Part shown: positions 1-9,744 of the stretch, piece by piece
How the letters are laid out: each line of letters opens with the position of its first letter
Position numbering within the stretch: position 1 is the first letter of the stretch
Origin: Polaribacter sp. BM10
GTDB taxonomy: Bacteria > Bacteroidota > Bacteroidia > Flavobacteriales > Flavobacteriaceae
Assembly: GCF_002005425.1 (NCBI RefSeq)
Contig: NZ_CP019704.1
Location: 1,446,001-1,510,000 of the forward strand
DNA length: 64,000 nt
Reading direction: 5' to 3'
Notes under the pieces: generated by a model
Seen by the model: the letters and a program-made list of their open reading frames with translations, nothing else
The model's database searches: none
Told to the model about the DNA's origin: nothing
Position numbers and translations under genes: made by a program

Positions 1-129
1 ATTTTTGAAAAAAGTTTTAAAACCAAAACACTTAATAAACAAAAAATGCACAATTTTGTTATCGATAATTTCTCTGAAAATAAAATTGCGCTAGAGTTTG
101 AAAAATTATATTTTAAAGCATTAAAATAA
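1..129 (+). CDS. Glycosyltransferase, C-terminal fragment (partial)
   Basis: Open reading frame entering from the left edge and ending at TAA 127-129; 42 residues are visible. The tail (NFSENKIALEFEKLYFKAL) resembles the C-terminal helix of family 4 glycosyltransferases, in which a short 'N-F-S...I-A-x-E-F-x-x-L-Y' segment is common. The following flippase fits a surface-polysaccharide locus. Too little is present to name a substrate, and the family assignment is an inference from a short segment. Confidence 0.5.
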   Translation: MFEKSFKTKTLNKQKMHNFVIDNFSENKIALEFEKLYFKALK

Positions 130-189
130 ATTACACTGAACTTAATTAAAACGTACATATTAAATTTTTTAAAACGCTCTGGCAGTTAC

Positions 190-1401
190 GTGTTTTTGGC
201 AACAATTTTTGCTAAGATTTTATCTTTAGCTGCATCTTGGGTAGCTTTACAATTTATAGATAACCAAGATTTAGGTGTATTACTTTTTTCTTATAATGTT
301 ATTGTATTTATTTTACCTATCAGTGGTTTAGGCTTGCATCAAAGTTTACTAAGATTTAGTGCACTAAACAATAATACAGAAGATAAAAATCATATTTTTT
401 TATATGTTTTAAAATACGGATTAATTTCGTGTCTTGTTTTAATAAGTATTATTATAAGTAGTAGTTTTTTTATTTCTTTTCAATTTGAAAAAGCACAATT
501 TTTCATAATTATTTTATCGTTTTTATTAATTCCGGCTTTTCTTTTTGAAATTATTAAAACGCAGTTAAGACTAAATCACGACAATAAAAGCTATGCATAT
601 TCCGAGTTTTTATATAGTCTAATCTTCTTAATTCTAATTACCGTTTTAACCTATTATTTTCAAGAAAATGGTTATATAATTTCTTTATTACTGGCACCTG
701 TTTTTCCTTCTTTATTTTTTATCAAAAAGATAAAAATTAAAGCAACTAAAATAAAAATAGTTTCAGAATTAAATTTTCAATTCTGGCGATACGGTTTCTT
801 TGCTAGTTTATCTAACGTTGTTACACAATTACTTTTTGCTATTGATATTTTATTAATTGGTTATTTAATAAACGATGCAGAAATGGTAACAAATTATAGA
901 TATGTTTCTATTATACCTTTTAGTTTATTATTTCTACCAAGAGTTTTCATCAATACTGATTTTGTTGCTTTTACAGAAAAAATATTAGACAAAAATTATA
1001 TAAGAACGTATATAAAAAGCTATATACAACTGTTTACTATATTAAGTTTCTTATTAATTATGTTTAGTTATTTTTTTGGTAGTTTTTTACTAAGTCTTTT
1101 AGATGAAAGCTTTATTAAATACCAAACAACTTTCTTTATTTTAATGCTTGGAATTTCTGGTATATTTATTTTAAGAGGTTTATATGGCAACCTACTTTCG
1201 TCTATTGGAAAAGCACATATTAACTATTATATTGCTAGTATTGCGCTTGTAATAAATATAATTAGTAATTATTATTTGATACCAAAATACGGCATTAAAG
1301 GTGCTGCCATAACTTCTGCTATTTTAATGTGGTTAACTGGCTTGTTCTCTTTTATTTGCTTTAAAAAAATTTATAAGAGAGTTCTTTTAAAAGCAAAATA
1401 G
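190..1401 (+). CDS. Polysaccharide flippase / lipopolysaccharide biosynthesis membrane protein
   Basis: 403-aa polytopic membrane protein of the MOP/Wzx-like polysaccharide transporter family, expected to flip lipid-linked sugar units across the inner membrane. About 12 hydrophobic segments run the length of the protein, and the C-terminal half has the typical 'K(Y/A)GIKGAAITSAI' loop. The start is uncertain: GTG 190 is the first conventional start, but the same frame is open back to the preceding stop at 129. The upstream codons read ...YILNFLKRSGSYVF, which looks like the normal family N-terminus, so translation may begin at a rare start (CTG 136 or an AUU) about 18-20 codons earlier. The 3' end overlaps the convergent GNAT gene by 31 nt. 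Function is inferred from family resemblance; the substrate is unknown. Confidence 0.8.
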   Translation: MFLATIFAKILSLAASWVALQFIDNQDLGVLLFSYNVIVFILPISGLGLHQSLLRFSALNNNTEDKNHIFLYVLKYGLISCLVLISIIISSSFFISFQFEKAQFFIIILSFLLIPAFLFEIIKTQLRLNHDNKSYAYSEFLYSLIFLILITVLTYYFQENGYIISLLLAPVFPSLFFIKKIKIKATKIKIVSELNFQFWRYGFFASLSNVVTQLLFAIDILLIGYLINDAEMVTNYRYVSIIPFSLLFLPRVFINTDFVAFTEKILDKNYIRTYIKSYIQLFTILSFLLIMFSYFFGSFLLSLLDESFIKYQTTFFILMLGISGIFILRGLYGNLLSSIGKAHINYYIASIALVINIISNYYLIPKYGIKGAAITSAILMWLTGLFSFICFKKIYKRVLLKAK

Positions 1402-2225
1402 TTTTCTTCTTCCGCGCCAAAACTTCGATAGAATTTGGCTATACTTGGCATATTACCGCCTTCAAAATCTAGTATTAGATTGCTATTTTGATATTTTTTA
1501 ATAACCTCTGAAAGTAAAAAACTAGATGCTTGTAACGTTTTTCCTTTTACTGTAAAAGCGGCAAATAAATAGGTAATTCTGTTATCATGATCTGTAAAAA
1601 GTGCACCTCCTAAAAGTTGCTCGTCCTTAAAAACACCTAATAAAAATCCTTTCCGATTTCGTAAAATAGCATTAGACAATGCTGTTAATACTTTGTACGA
1701 AATTTTATATGAATAATTATCTTTGTGTATTTTAATCAACTCAGCTATAGTGGTTTCTTCTACATAAAGTAATGCCTTTTCTCCTACTTTAATTGCGTGT
1801 TTTCTTCCTTTAGAAAAATTCTTTTTAAAAGAAACATAATCAGTATTTAAGGTTAGTTTATAATTTTTTAATGTAATTGTGTTTTCTGTAGAATAATTCT
1901 GAGAATTAAAATGAATAACAACTTTAAAAAAATGAACCGGTATTTGACTTAAAAATTCTTTTTGAATTTCTTTCGAAATTAAATCCTTAGAAAAAACTCC
2001 TAATTGCTGACTAAAATAAGGTTGACTACTATATTTAAAGAACAATTTACGCTGCCAAGAAATTGGTAAAACTGCTTCATAATCGTTTAAGACTAAAACA
2101 CTCCAATTTTTAGAAACAGTATCTAAGTACCAAGAAAACGCATAAATTCTAGACTGAATTGAATTTTTAATACAATCATCATATTTATCAATGTTGATAT
2201 TTTTTCTTGAGATAAGCTTAATCAT
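1371..2225 (-). CDS. GNAT/FemAB-like acyl- or aminoacyl-transferase
   Basis: 284-aa soluble protein. The C-terminal half has the GNAT fold pattern of the acetyltransferase_6/FemAB group: a beta strand with GVFKDEQLLGGALF, then ITYLFAAF, then LILDFEGG with FYRSFGA at the acceptor end. Such proteins often modify cell-envelope sugars or peptides, but no substrate can be read from the sequence. It begins 1 nt after the stop of the deacetylase gene upstream on the same strand (TAG-G-ATG), so the two are very likely co-translated. Its 3' end overlaps the convergent flippase gene by 31 nt. Confidence 0.7.
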   Translation of the reverse strand: MIKLISRKNINIDKYDDCIKNSIQSRIYAFSWYLDTVSKNWSVLVLNDYEAVLPISWQRKLFFKYSSQPYFSQQLGVFSKDLISKEIQKEFLSQIPVHFFKVVIHFNSQNYSTENTITLKNYKLTLNTDYVSFKKNFSKGRKHAIKVGEKALLYVEETTIAELIKIHKDNYSYKISYKVLTALSNAILRNRKGFLLGVFKDEQLLGGALFTDHDNRITYLFAAFTVKGKTLQASSFLLSEVIKKYQNSNLILDFEGGNMPSIAKFYRSFGAEEENYFAFKRTLL

Positions 2226-2226
2226 C

Positions 2227-3531
2227 CTAAGAAGTTGCTATTTTAACCATAGACTCATACAATCTTTTCCAACCTTTCCATCTTAAATGATTGCTTAAAC
2301 TTTCATTATGAAATAAGGTTATAAAAGTTCCGTTTACAGCTTTTACTTCATTTCTTAAATCTCTAATTTTTCCAAGAGATTGTTTAGGTGTTATTTTTAA
2401 ATAGTCGTTTAAAGTTGTGTCCATCAGCGCAAAAGGAAATACCTTTAAAGGAGTTTGAATTTCGAAATCTAAATCGTAAAAATAGTATGGTGTGCAGGTA
2501 CTCGCTCTAAAACCAACATTACTAGCATATCCCATAGAATAATCTTCTTGAACTTCTAAATCTATCAATTGCTGATACGTTTCTGGTAAATTAAAACGTA
2601 AATAATGTTGTCTAGATCTTATAACCGGCATGTTGGTTATAGATTCTAATCTTTCTTTTTCTTTTTTTAGCAACCCAGGATTTTGCATTGTAAAATAAGA
2701 TGGATGCAAACCAACTCTTGCATAATCTACCAAATCTTTTATAAGCAATCTGTATTTGTTTTTAGATGCAGATACATTGGTATCAAACGTTGTATAATCT
2801 CCTATAGAACAAAAAAAGATGGTTCTAATATCAAATGTTTTTTTTATATCTAAAATCTTTTGAAAATTATCAAAAGGATCTTTCTTAATATTTAAAGAAA
2901 CTGCAAACCTGTACCAAACATTTATCAAACGAAGTTTAAATAAATCGTTAAAAAAACCACCAAAAGTTCTAACAAAATTTTTATGTTTATAGGCAAATGC
3001 ATTATCAATATCTATAGTAGACAAATATTTGTAAGATCTTGTTTTGTAATCGTAATCTGGAAATTTTTCTTTTAACTTTTTTAACAACTTGTATGACCAA
3101 ATATCTACAACCGGTTTTTCTAAAAATCCGTTTTTGTATGCTAAACTTTCTGCTGCTGTATAACGACCGTGCATGTCTTTTACGTGCGGTAAATATTCTT
3201 CGTAACGCGATATTAAATAAAAACTTGCCGCAAAAATATCAAAAGGAATTGCTGATTTACTTCCGGCACCAAAAAAACACGGAGTATTGTCCCATTTTTG
3301 AATATTAATATCTAAATCGTTTACACCTTGTTCAAACAACAAATCGTTACTTTTTATAAAAAATTCGTTTCCTAAAGGCGTTTTTGTGTATGTTAATTTG
3401 GGTCCACTATGTGCCACAAATTCTTCTACTTTTGTTGTAAAATCTACAGAAATTAAAAGCGTTCTAGTTAAAATATGCTTAAAAATGTATCGAACTCTTG
3501 GTGTTATTTTATGTGTGTAAACTAATATCAT
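2227..3531 (-). CDS. Polysaccharide deacetylase family protein (NodB-like, with N-terminal DUF7033-type domain)
   Basis: 434 aa. The N-terminal ~130 residues match the domain that precedes NodB-like regions in Bacteroidota (PFDIFAASFYLISRYEEY). The catalytic part begins with a metal-site strand (STIDIDNAFAYKHK), continues with FFCSIGDY, and has GLHPSYF, equivalent to the His motif of the carbohydrate esterase 4 fold. It ends with TLFHNESLSNHLRWKGW, typical of this subgroup. The predicted role is N- or O-deacetylation of a cell-surface glycan. It lies 34 nt downstream of radC on the same strand and is followed after 1 nt by the GNAT gene. No signal peptide is evident, so the cellular location is unclear. 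Confidence 0.75.
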   Translation of the reverse strand: MILVYTHKITPRVRYIFKHILTRTLLISVDFTTKVEEFVAHSGPKLTYTKTPLGNEFFIKSNDLLFEQGVNDLDINIQKWDNTPCFFGAGSKSAIPFDIFAASFYLISRYEEYLPHVKDMHGRYTAAESLAYKNGFLEKPVVDIWSYKLLKKLKEKFPDYDYKTRSYKYLSTIDIDNAFAYKHKNFVRTFGGFFNDLFKLRLINVWYRFAVSLNIKKDPFDNFQKILDIKKTFDIRTIFFCSIGDYTTFDTNVSASKNKYRLLIKDLVDYARVGLHPSYFTMQNPGLLKKEKERLESITNMPVIRSRQHYLRFNLPETYQQLIDLEVQEDYSMGYASNVGFRASTCTPYYFYDLDFEIQTPLKVFPFALMDTTLNDYLKITPKQSLGKIRDLRNEVKAVNGTFITLFHNESLSNHLRWKGWKRLYESMVKIATS

Positions 3532-3565
3532 TTATGGGTATAGAAGTTTTAATTAATTGTAAATT

Positions 3566-4252
3566 CTATAAAATTCCTTCGTCTGCAAAGCTAAAATAAT
3601 CTTTTTGGGTAATTATCAAATGATCTAAAAGTTTAATATCTAAAGTAAAACCTGCATCTTTAATCTTTTTAGTAAGTTGTTTATCTGCATTACTTGGTTG
3701 TAATTTACCTGATGGATGATTATGTGCCACAATAATTGCCACACAAGCCAATTCTAAAGCTCTTTTAAATAACAACCGAACATCTACTACTGTTGCCGTT
3801 AAACCACCTTTACTTACTTGTGTTTTTGCGATAACTTTGTTAGAATTATTTAAAAACAACACCCAAAATTCTTCATGTTCTAAATCGCCAATAATGCTTT
3901 GTAAAACTAAAGAAGCATCTTTGCTACTAGTTATTTTTGGCTTTTCTAAGGCTACTTCTAATTGTCTTCTTTTCCCCAATTCTAAAGCTGTAATTATACT
4001 AATTGCTTTTGCTTCTCCGATGCCTTTAAATTCCATTAATTTTTCTAAAGAAAGTTTCGCTAGTTGGTTTATGTTACCATCTATAGATTTTAAAATTCTT
4101 TTAGATAAAGCCACAGCACTTTCGTTTCTGTTTCCAGAACCTATTAAAATAGCAATAAGTTCTGCATCAGATAATGATGTTTTACCTTTAGCAATTAATT
4201 TTTCTCTTGGCCTATCGTCTAATGCCCAAGATTTAATAGTCAATTTTTCCAC
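3566..4252 (-). CDS. radC: RadC family JAB-domain protein
   Basis: 228 aa, full length for the family. Residues ~60-95 hold a helix-hairpin-helix segment (KLMEFKGIGEAKA). The C-terminal RadC/JAB domain carries the metalloprotease-like motif H177-x-H179-P-S-G-x7-D190 (HNHPSGKLQPSNAD). The old DNA-repair role is doubtful and the biochemical activity of the family is not established; a metal-dependent hydrolase or nucleic-acid role is possible. It is divergent from trkA and is the first gene of a leftward group with the deacetylase and GNAT genes. Confidence 0.92.
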   Translation of the reverse strand: MEKLTIKSWALDDRPREKLIAKGKTSLSDAELIAILIGSGNRNESAVALSKRILKSIDGNINQLAKLSLEKLMEFKGIGEAKAISIITALELGKRRQLEVALEKPKITSSKDASLVLQSIIGDLEHEEFWVLFLNNSNKVIAKTQVSKGGLTATVVDVRLLFKRALELACVAIIVAHNHPSGKLQPSNADKQLTKKIKDAGFTLDIKLLDHLIITQKDYFSFADEGIL

Positions 4253-4369
4253 GCTTTTTTTTATAAAAATACAAAATCAGATTTAAGTTAGGTTTAACCA
4301 ATGTTAGTAATGCTTTTTAAATGGTTGAAAAGAAAATTCAATTTTAAAAAAACAATTTACAGACTTTCG

Positions 4370-4377
4370 TATCTTTG
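4370..4377 (+). promoter_or_regulatory. Bacteroidota -7 promoter box for trkA
   Basis: TATCTTTG matches the Bacteroidota -7 consensus TAnnTTTG exactly and lies 27 nt before the trkA ATG. No TTG lies at the normal 17-23 nt spacing upstream, so the -33 element is weak or absent. The box contains the in-frame TTG at 4375, showing why that codon is not the real translation start. Confidence 0.6.
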
Positions 4378-4404
4378 CAACTTATATTCTATCTATTTTT
4401 ACAT

Positions 4405-5751
4405 ATGAAGATTATTATAGCTGGAGCTGGAGATGTTGGCTTTCATTTAGCAAAATTACTTTCTTACGAATCTCAAGATACTTATATCATAGATTTTGAT
4501 GGAGAAAAACTAAATTATATTAACAATCATTTAGACGTAATTACCAAAAAAGGTGACGCCACTTCTATAAAACTTTTAAAAGAAATTGGTATAAATTCTG
4601 CTGATTTGTTAATTGCTGTTACAGAAAGTCAGAATACCAATTTTACAATTTCTGTAATCGGTAAATCTTTAGGTGTTAAAAAAACAATTGCTAGAATAGA
4701 TAACCCAGAATTTTTAAATGAATGCGAAGTAAACTTTAAAGAGTTTGGTTTAGATTTTATGATTTCGCCACAAGAATTAGCAGCAAATGAAATAAAAATG
4801 TTGCTTAAACAATCTTCTTTTAACGATACAGTAGAATTTGAAAGTGGTTTATTTAATGTAATGGGGACTTCTTTATCTTACAAATCTCCATTGGTAGATT
4901 TAACTGTAAAAGAAGCTAAACAGAAATTTAGCAATATCGATTTTATAACTATTGCTATTAAAAGAGATAATGTTGCGCAAACTATTATCCCTAGAGGAGA
5001 TACAAAGTATCAACTTAACGATCAAGTTTATTTTTCTGTACCAAGTTATAATATGAAGGATTTATATCCGATTATAGGAAAGAAAAAATTCGATATTAAA
5101 AATGTTATCATTCTTGGAGGAAGTAGTATTGGTCAAAAAACTGCAAGAAACCTTTGTCAAGATAGTTTTAACATCAAACTAATTGAAGAAAGCAGAGAAA
5201 AAGCAGAAAATTTAGCTGAAGAATTAGAAAATGTCTTAGTAATTCATGGTGATGGTAGAGATTTAGAACTATTAGAAGAAGAAAATATTAGAGAAACCGA
5301 TGCTTTTATTGCAGTAACGGGTAATTCTGAAACCAATATTATGTCTTGTTTAGTAGCAAAGTCTAAAGGTGTTAAAAAAACTATTGCTTTGGTAGAAAAC
5401 ATGGATTATATCGAGATTTCTCAAACCATTGGTATCGAATCTTTAATCAATAAAAAACTAATTGCTGCAAGTAATATTTTTAGGCATATTAGAAAAGGAG
5501 AAATACTTGCATCTGCAAATTTACACAATATAGATGCTGAAATTTTTGAGTTTGAAGTTCAGCCGAATGCTAAAGTTACAGAAAAACCTATTAAGGATTT
5601 AAACTTTCCTAGAGATGCAGTTTTTGGTGGCTTAATTAGAAATGGTAAGCCATATATGTCTTTTGGTGAAATGCAAATTCAAAGCGGAGATAAAGTGATT
5701 GTTTTCTGTTTGCCAGAAGCAATTAACACTGTAGAAAGCCTATTTAGATAA
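4405..5751 (+). CDS. trkA: Trk system potassium uptake regulatory protein TrkA
   Basis: 448-aa cytoplasmic gating subunit of the Trk K+ uptake system. It has two RCK units, each an NAD-binding Rossmann fold plus a TrkA-C domain: IIIAGAGDVGFHLA at residues 2-15 and VIILGGSSIGQKTA near residue 235. I chose ATG 4405 because it starts directly with the Rossmann motif; the TTG at 4375 lies inside a promoter box and would add a non-homologous hydrophobic stretch. The stop codon is immediately followed by the trkH ATG with no gap, so the two subunits form a tight operon. Confidence 0.95.
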   Translation: MKIIIAGAGDVGFHLAKLLSYESQDTYIIDFDGEKLNYINNHLDVITKKGDATSIKLLKEIGINSADLLIAVTESQNTNFTISVIGKSLGVKKTIARIDNPEFLNECEVNFKEFGLDFMISPQELAANEIKMLLKQSSFNDTVEFESGLFNVMGTSLSYKSPLVDLTVKEAKQKFSNIDFITIAIKRDNVAQTIIPRGDTKYQLNDQVYFSVPSYNMKDLYPIIGKKKFDIKNVIILGGSSIGQKTARNLCQDSFNIKLIEESREKAENLAEELENVLVIHGDGRDLELLEEENIRETDAFIAVTGNSETNIMSCLVAKSKGVKKTIALVENMDYIEISQTIGIESLINKKLIAASNIFRHIRKGEILASANLHNIDAEIFEFEVQPNAKVTEKPIKDLNFPRDAVFGGLIRNGKPYMSFGEMQIQSGDKVIVFCLPEAINTVESLFR

Positions 5752-7251
5752 ATGGGAAATTTAAACACAAAAATAATTTATCGTTTTTTAGGTATTACAG
5801 CAATACTTAATGGTCTGTTTATGTTTTTAACGGTTCCGTTTAGTATTTTTAATGATGAAATAGAAAAATGGGGAATTTTAAATGCAGGTATTATAACAAC
5901 CTTTATTGGTAGTTTACTTTACTTTTTTAACAAACCCACAAACACTAATATTCAGAAAAAAGAAGGTTATTTAATTGTAACACTAGGTTGGTTAATTCTA
6001 TCTTTTACAGGAATGTTACCATATTTACTTTCCGGAGCAATACCAAGTATTTCTGATGCTTTTTTTGAAACAATTTCTGGATATTCTACAACTGGTTCTT
6101 CAATATTAACCGATATTGATAACATGCCAAAAGGAATTCTTTTTTGGCGAAGTGCAACACATTGGATTGGCGGAATGGGAATTATTGTTTTAACAATTGC
6201 TATTTTACCACTTTTAGGTATTGGTGGTATGCAATTATTTATGGCAGAAGCTCCAGGGCCATCAGCAGATAAATTGCATCCAAGAATTACAGATACAGCT
6301 AAAAGATTATATTTAATCTATGTAATATTAACATTATTAGAATTCTTTTTATTGAAATTTGCTGGCATGACATGGTTTGATGCAATTAACCATGCAATGG
6401 CAACAATGAGTACTGGTGGTTTTTCTACAAAATCTGATAGCATCGCATTTTATAACGGAAAACCTTTAATACAATACATTATCATCTTTTTTATGTTTGT
6501 TGCAGGTACAAATTTTGTATTGACTTATTTCGCTTTAAAAGGAAAAATGCAACGTGTATTTAAAAGTGAAGAATTTAAGTATTATTTATTTGGATCTATA
6601 GGTGTCTCTGCAATAATTGCAATCATTATTATATTCTTTCAAGATCCTAATTTAGAATCTGTATTAGCGCACCCAAAAGTGTTAGGAGAAACAGAAAGTG
6701 CTATTAGACATTCTTTATTTATGGTTATTTCTGTAGTAACTACAACAGGTTTTGTTTCTGCTGATTTTACAATGTGGAACTTTTTTGCAACCGGAATCTT
6801 TTTTGCACTATTTTTTACTGGTGGTTCTGCTGGTTCTACTAGTGGTGGTGTAAAAGTTGTTAGACATATTGTCATGCTTAAAAATAGCTTTTTAGAATTT
6901 AAAAAAGCATTACACCCTAATGCCATTATACCTGTAAGATACGATGGCAAAACAGTAAATCAAACCATTGTTTTTAACATACTATCTTTCTTTATAATTT
7001 ATATGTTAATTTTTATCATATCTTCTGTGATTTTAACATTATTAGGTTTAGATTTTATGTCTGCAATTGGTGCTGCAGCATCTTCTTTAGGAAATATTGG
7101 GCCTGCAATTGGTTCTGTAAGTCCTGTAGATAATTTTGCTCATTTAACCAACTCTGCAAAATGGTTTTGTTCTTTTTTAATGTTAATTGGTAGGTTAGAA
7201 TTGTTTACTGTTTTAATACTATTTACACCTTTCTTTTGGCGTAAAAATTAG
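5752..7251 (+). CDS. trkH: Trk/Ktr potassium uptake transmembrane subunit TrkH
   Basis: 499-aa membrane protein with four M1-P-M2-like repeats typical of TrkH/KtrB. Selectivity-loop segments can be seen around SGYSTTGSSI, MSTGGFSTK, TTGFVSADF and SLGNIGPA, each with the conserved glycine of the K+ filter. It pairs with the TrkA gating subunit encoded directly upstream (adjacent stop and start codons). The function is high-capacity K+ uptake driven by ion gradients. A 101-nt gap with no clear terminator separates it from the next gene. Confidence 0.95.
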   Translation: MGNLNTKIIYRFLGITAILNGLFMFLTVPFSIFNDEIEKWGILNAGIITTFIGSLLYFFNKPTNTNIQKKEGYLIVTLGWLILSFTGMLPYLLSGAIPSISDAFFETISGYSTTGSSILTDIDNMPKGILFWRSATHWIGGMGIIVLTIAILPLLGIGGMQLFMAEAPGPSADKLHPRITDTAKRLYLIYVILTLLEFFLLKFAGMTWFDAINHAMATMSTGGFSTKSDSIAFYNGKPLIQYIIIFFMFVAGTNFVLTYFALKGKMQRVFKSEEFKYYLFGSIGVSAIIAIIIIFFQDPNLESVLAHPKVLGETESAIRHSLFMVISVVTTTGFVSADFTMWNFFATGIFFALFFTGGSAGSTSGGVKVVRHIVMLKNSFLEFKKALHPNAIIPVRYDGKTVNQTIVFNILSFFIIYMLIFIISSVILTLLGLDFMSAIGAAASSLGNIGPAIGSVSPVDNFAHLTNSAKWFCSFLMLIGRLELFTVLILFTPFFWRKN

Positions 7252-7352
7252 AAAACTACAATCTTTCTAATTTTAATATATTGTTAACAAACACTAAACA
7301 CTAGTAAAAGTATTTCTTTTTTTCATATCTTAACTACTTAAAAACTAGCGAC

Positions 7353-9719
7353 ATGAAACAAAAGTACTTTTTAAAGGTTTTCTGCCTTTTTATTTTAACA
7401 GTATTTACAGTTAATTCTGTAAATTCTCAAACTACTGGTGATATTGCTTTCACAGCATTTAATGCAGACGGAGATACAGATTTTTCTTTAGTTAACTTAG
7501 TAGATCTTTCTCCAAATACAATAATATATATAAAAGATGGCTCTGGTTTTATAACTTGGAACACTGGAAGTAATGTTATAAAATCTGGAAGTATCACAGT
7601 ATTTACAGATGTTGATGCCACAGGAAACCCTTTATTGGGGGTTTCAAAAGGAACTATAGAAAAAAGTGGATCTTTTAATTGGTCTGCAAGTGGTGAAGCA
7701 GTTTTTGTTTATTTAGGGACTGATAAAGATACACCAACTACTTATTTAACAGGTTTAAAAAATGGAACTTTAAGTGCAGAATTAACTGGTACTGGTTTAA
7801 CTGCTGGAGTTAATTTTTTGGAATTTAATCCTGTTAGTAGTCCTGACGGAGGATTTTATAATGGTTCAAGATCTACAGAAGCATCGTATTCAAATTATTT
7901 TAATCTTATGATAGATAAAAATAATTGGATACGCAACACTGAAGATGGAGAAGCTACTTTACCTATTTCTAAAGAATCTTTTACAATATTAACCACAAAT
8001 TGGTTAGGTGCTATAAGTTCTTCATGGATTGATCCTTTAAATTGGGATAATGGAGTTCCTAATTCTAGTTCTTTAGTTACAATTCCCGATTTAATGACTA
8101 ATGCACCTGAAATTAGCACATCTACTAATGCTGAAGTAGGAAATATTTCTATTTCTGATACTGACGGATTATCTGTATTATCTGGAAGTTTAACTGTATA
8201 TGGAAATATTACAGTTAATGCAGGAAGCTCTTTGTATTTAGAATCTAAAGTAACTGCATCAAAAACTTTAGATGCTGCAACCCTAATTTTAAATGGAAGT
8301 TATACTTCTGTTGATGATAATTCTTTTTTCTATTTTACAGAAACTTTTATTGACGATACATCTGAATGGAGCTTAATCTCTTCTCCTACCGTTGGAGAAT
8401 TAATAGATGGTAACACCGGAGATGGAAATTTTGCTGTTTTTAATGCTTTGCAACAAAGTGCAACAAACTACGGAATCGCATTTTACGATAATTCGCAATC
8501 TGATTCTAATCTTCGTTGGGATTATTACTCTAAAACTGAAGTTGATGTTGCCAATACAAGCGCAATTTTAACAATGGAGCAAGGTAAAGGATACAGCGTT
8601 TTACCAAATTCTGCTTTTAATTCTGATACTGCGAAAGGAAACTTAGGATTTAAAGGTGATGCACCTACTTCTGATGTTTCAATTACAGTTACCGACAAAA
8701 CAGCCACTTCAGGAAATGCTTTTAACTTGGTGGGAAATCCTTATCCTGCGTATTTACCTTTTAATACTGCTGCAAATTCAACTAATTTATTATCAGAAAA
8801 TTCTGGAGTATTAGAAGAGGAAACACTTTGGATTTGGGATAAAACTACTGCTTCTTATATTACAGTTAACCAAACTACGACTGTAGGAACCGGAACAAAT
8901 CAAAGACCATCTCTATACATAGCTCCGGCACAAAGTTTCTTTGTAAAGTCTAGCAGTACTGGTGGTGATTTTAAGTTTAAACAAGCAGATCAAAGTCATC
9001 AAACAACAGGAGCATTTAATAAAATAGAAAATTTAAGACCAGAGATTAATTTAAGTATTACAAACAATGGCAAAACCTCAAATACTTCTATCTATTATTA
9101 TGCTGAAAAAACAACAGGTTTTGATAACGGTTATGATAGTTCAATTTTTACAGGTGCCGGTGATTCTTTTACAGTATACACCAAATTAGTATCAGAAGAA
9201 AGCAATCAAAAATTAGCAATTCAAACTTTACCAAAATCCAATTTTGATTCCATGGTTATTCCTGTTGGTGTTAATGCGCCTGCTGATTCTGAAATTACAT
9301 TTTCTGCAAACGGAATTAATTTACCAAAAGAACATAACATTTATTTAGAAGATAGATTAACAGGCACATTTACGCTACTAGATACTTCTTCTAATTATAT
9401 TGCTACTGTTAAAACTAATAATACTGATGATCGTTTTTATATTCATACAAAAACAAACGAAGCTCTAAATGCAGAAAATGTATTAGTTAGTAATATTTCA
9501 ATTTTTCAAACAAGCAATACTAACTTAAAATTAACAGGATTTAATAATGAAAAAGTAAACATTTCAATTTTTAATATTTTAGGTAAAAATGTTTTAAAGA
9601 AAGAGCTAAACATTGTTAATACAAAAAATGTTGCACTATCAAATTTAACAAGTGGTGTATATATTGTAAAATTAGAAACACTTTCTAATAGCATTAATAA
9701 AAAGATAATTTTAGAATAA
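7353..9719 (+). CDS. Secreted protein with T9SS type A sorting domain
   Basis: 788 aa. Signal peptide at residues 1-26 (ends NSVNSQ). Residues ~27-215 form a domain of unknown role (starts TGDIAFTAFNADGDTDFSLV), seen in secreted Bacteroidota proteins. The middle contains the W-x-G-x-x-S-S-x-W...NW-x-N-G-V-P pattern followed by beta-repeat sequence. The last ~75 residues (ISIFNILGKNVLKK...LTSGVYIVKLE...KKIILE) are a T9SS type A C-terminal sorting domain, so the product should cross the outer membrane and be anchored or released. The 25-nt gap to the next small gene, with no terminator, suggests co-transcription with it. No enzymatic motif recognised. Confidence 0.8.
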   Translation: MKQKYFLKVFCLFILTVFTVNSVNSQTTGDIAFTAFNADGDTDFSLVNLVDLSPNTIIYIKDGSGFITWNTGSNVIKSGSITVFTDVDATGNPLLGVSKGTIEKSGSFNWSASGEAVFVYLGTDKDTPTTYLTGLKNGTLSAELTGTGLTAGVNFLEFNPVSSPDGGFYNGSRSTEASYSNYFNLMIDKNNWIRNTEDGEATLPISKESFTILTTNWLGAISSSWIDPLNWDNGVPNSSSLVTIPDLMTNAPEISTSTNAEVGNISISDTDGLSVLSGSLTVYGNITVNAGSSLYLESKVTASKTLDAATLILNGSYTSVDDNSFFYFTETFIDDTSEWSLISSPTVGELIDGNTGDGNFAVFNALQQSATNYGIAFYDNSQSDSNLRWDYYSKTEVDVANTSAILTMEQGKGYSVLPNSAFNSDTAKGNLGFKGDAPTSDVSITVTDKTATSGNAFNLVGNPYPAYLPFNTAANSTNLLSENSGVLEEETLWIWDKTTASYITVNQTTTVGTGTNQRPSLYIAPAQSFFVKSSSTGGDFKFKQADQSHQTTGAFNKIENLRPEINLSITNNGKTSNTSIYYYAEKTTGFDNGYDSSIFTGAGDSFTVYTKLVSEESNQKLAIQTLPKSNFDSMVIPVGVNAPADSEITFSANGINLPKEHNIYLEDRLTGTFTLLDTSSNYIATVKTNNTDDRFYIHTKTNEALNAENVLVSNISIFQTSNTNLKLTGFNNEKVNISIFNILGKNVLKKELNIVNTKNVALSNLTSGVYIVKLETLSNSINKKIILE

Positions 9720-9744
9720 TTCTTTAGAGATAAAACATTTAACC

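Noticed and set aside
3837-4286. 149-aa frame antisense to radC
   Set aside because: Shadow of radC; no domain, and radC is unambiguous.
4375-4404. Upstream TTG start for trkA adding ten residues
   Set aside because: The TTG lies inside a full-match -7 promoter box (TATCTTTG), and the ATG at 4405 starts exactly at the Rossmann motif.
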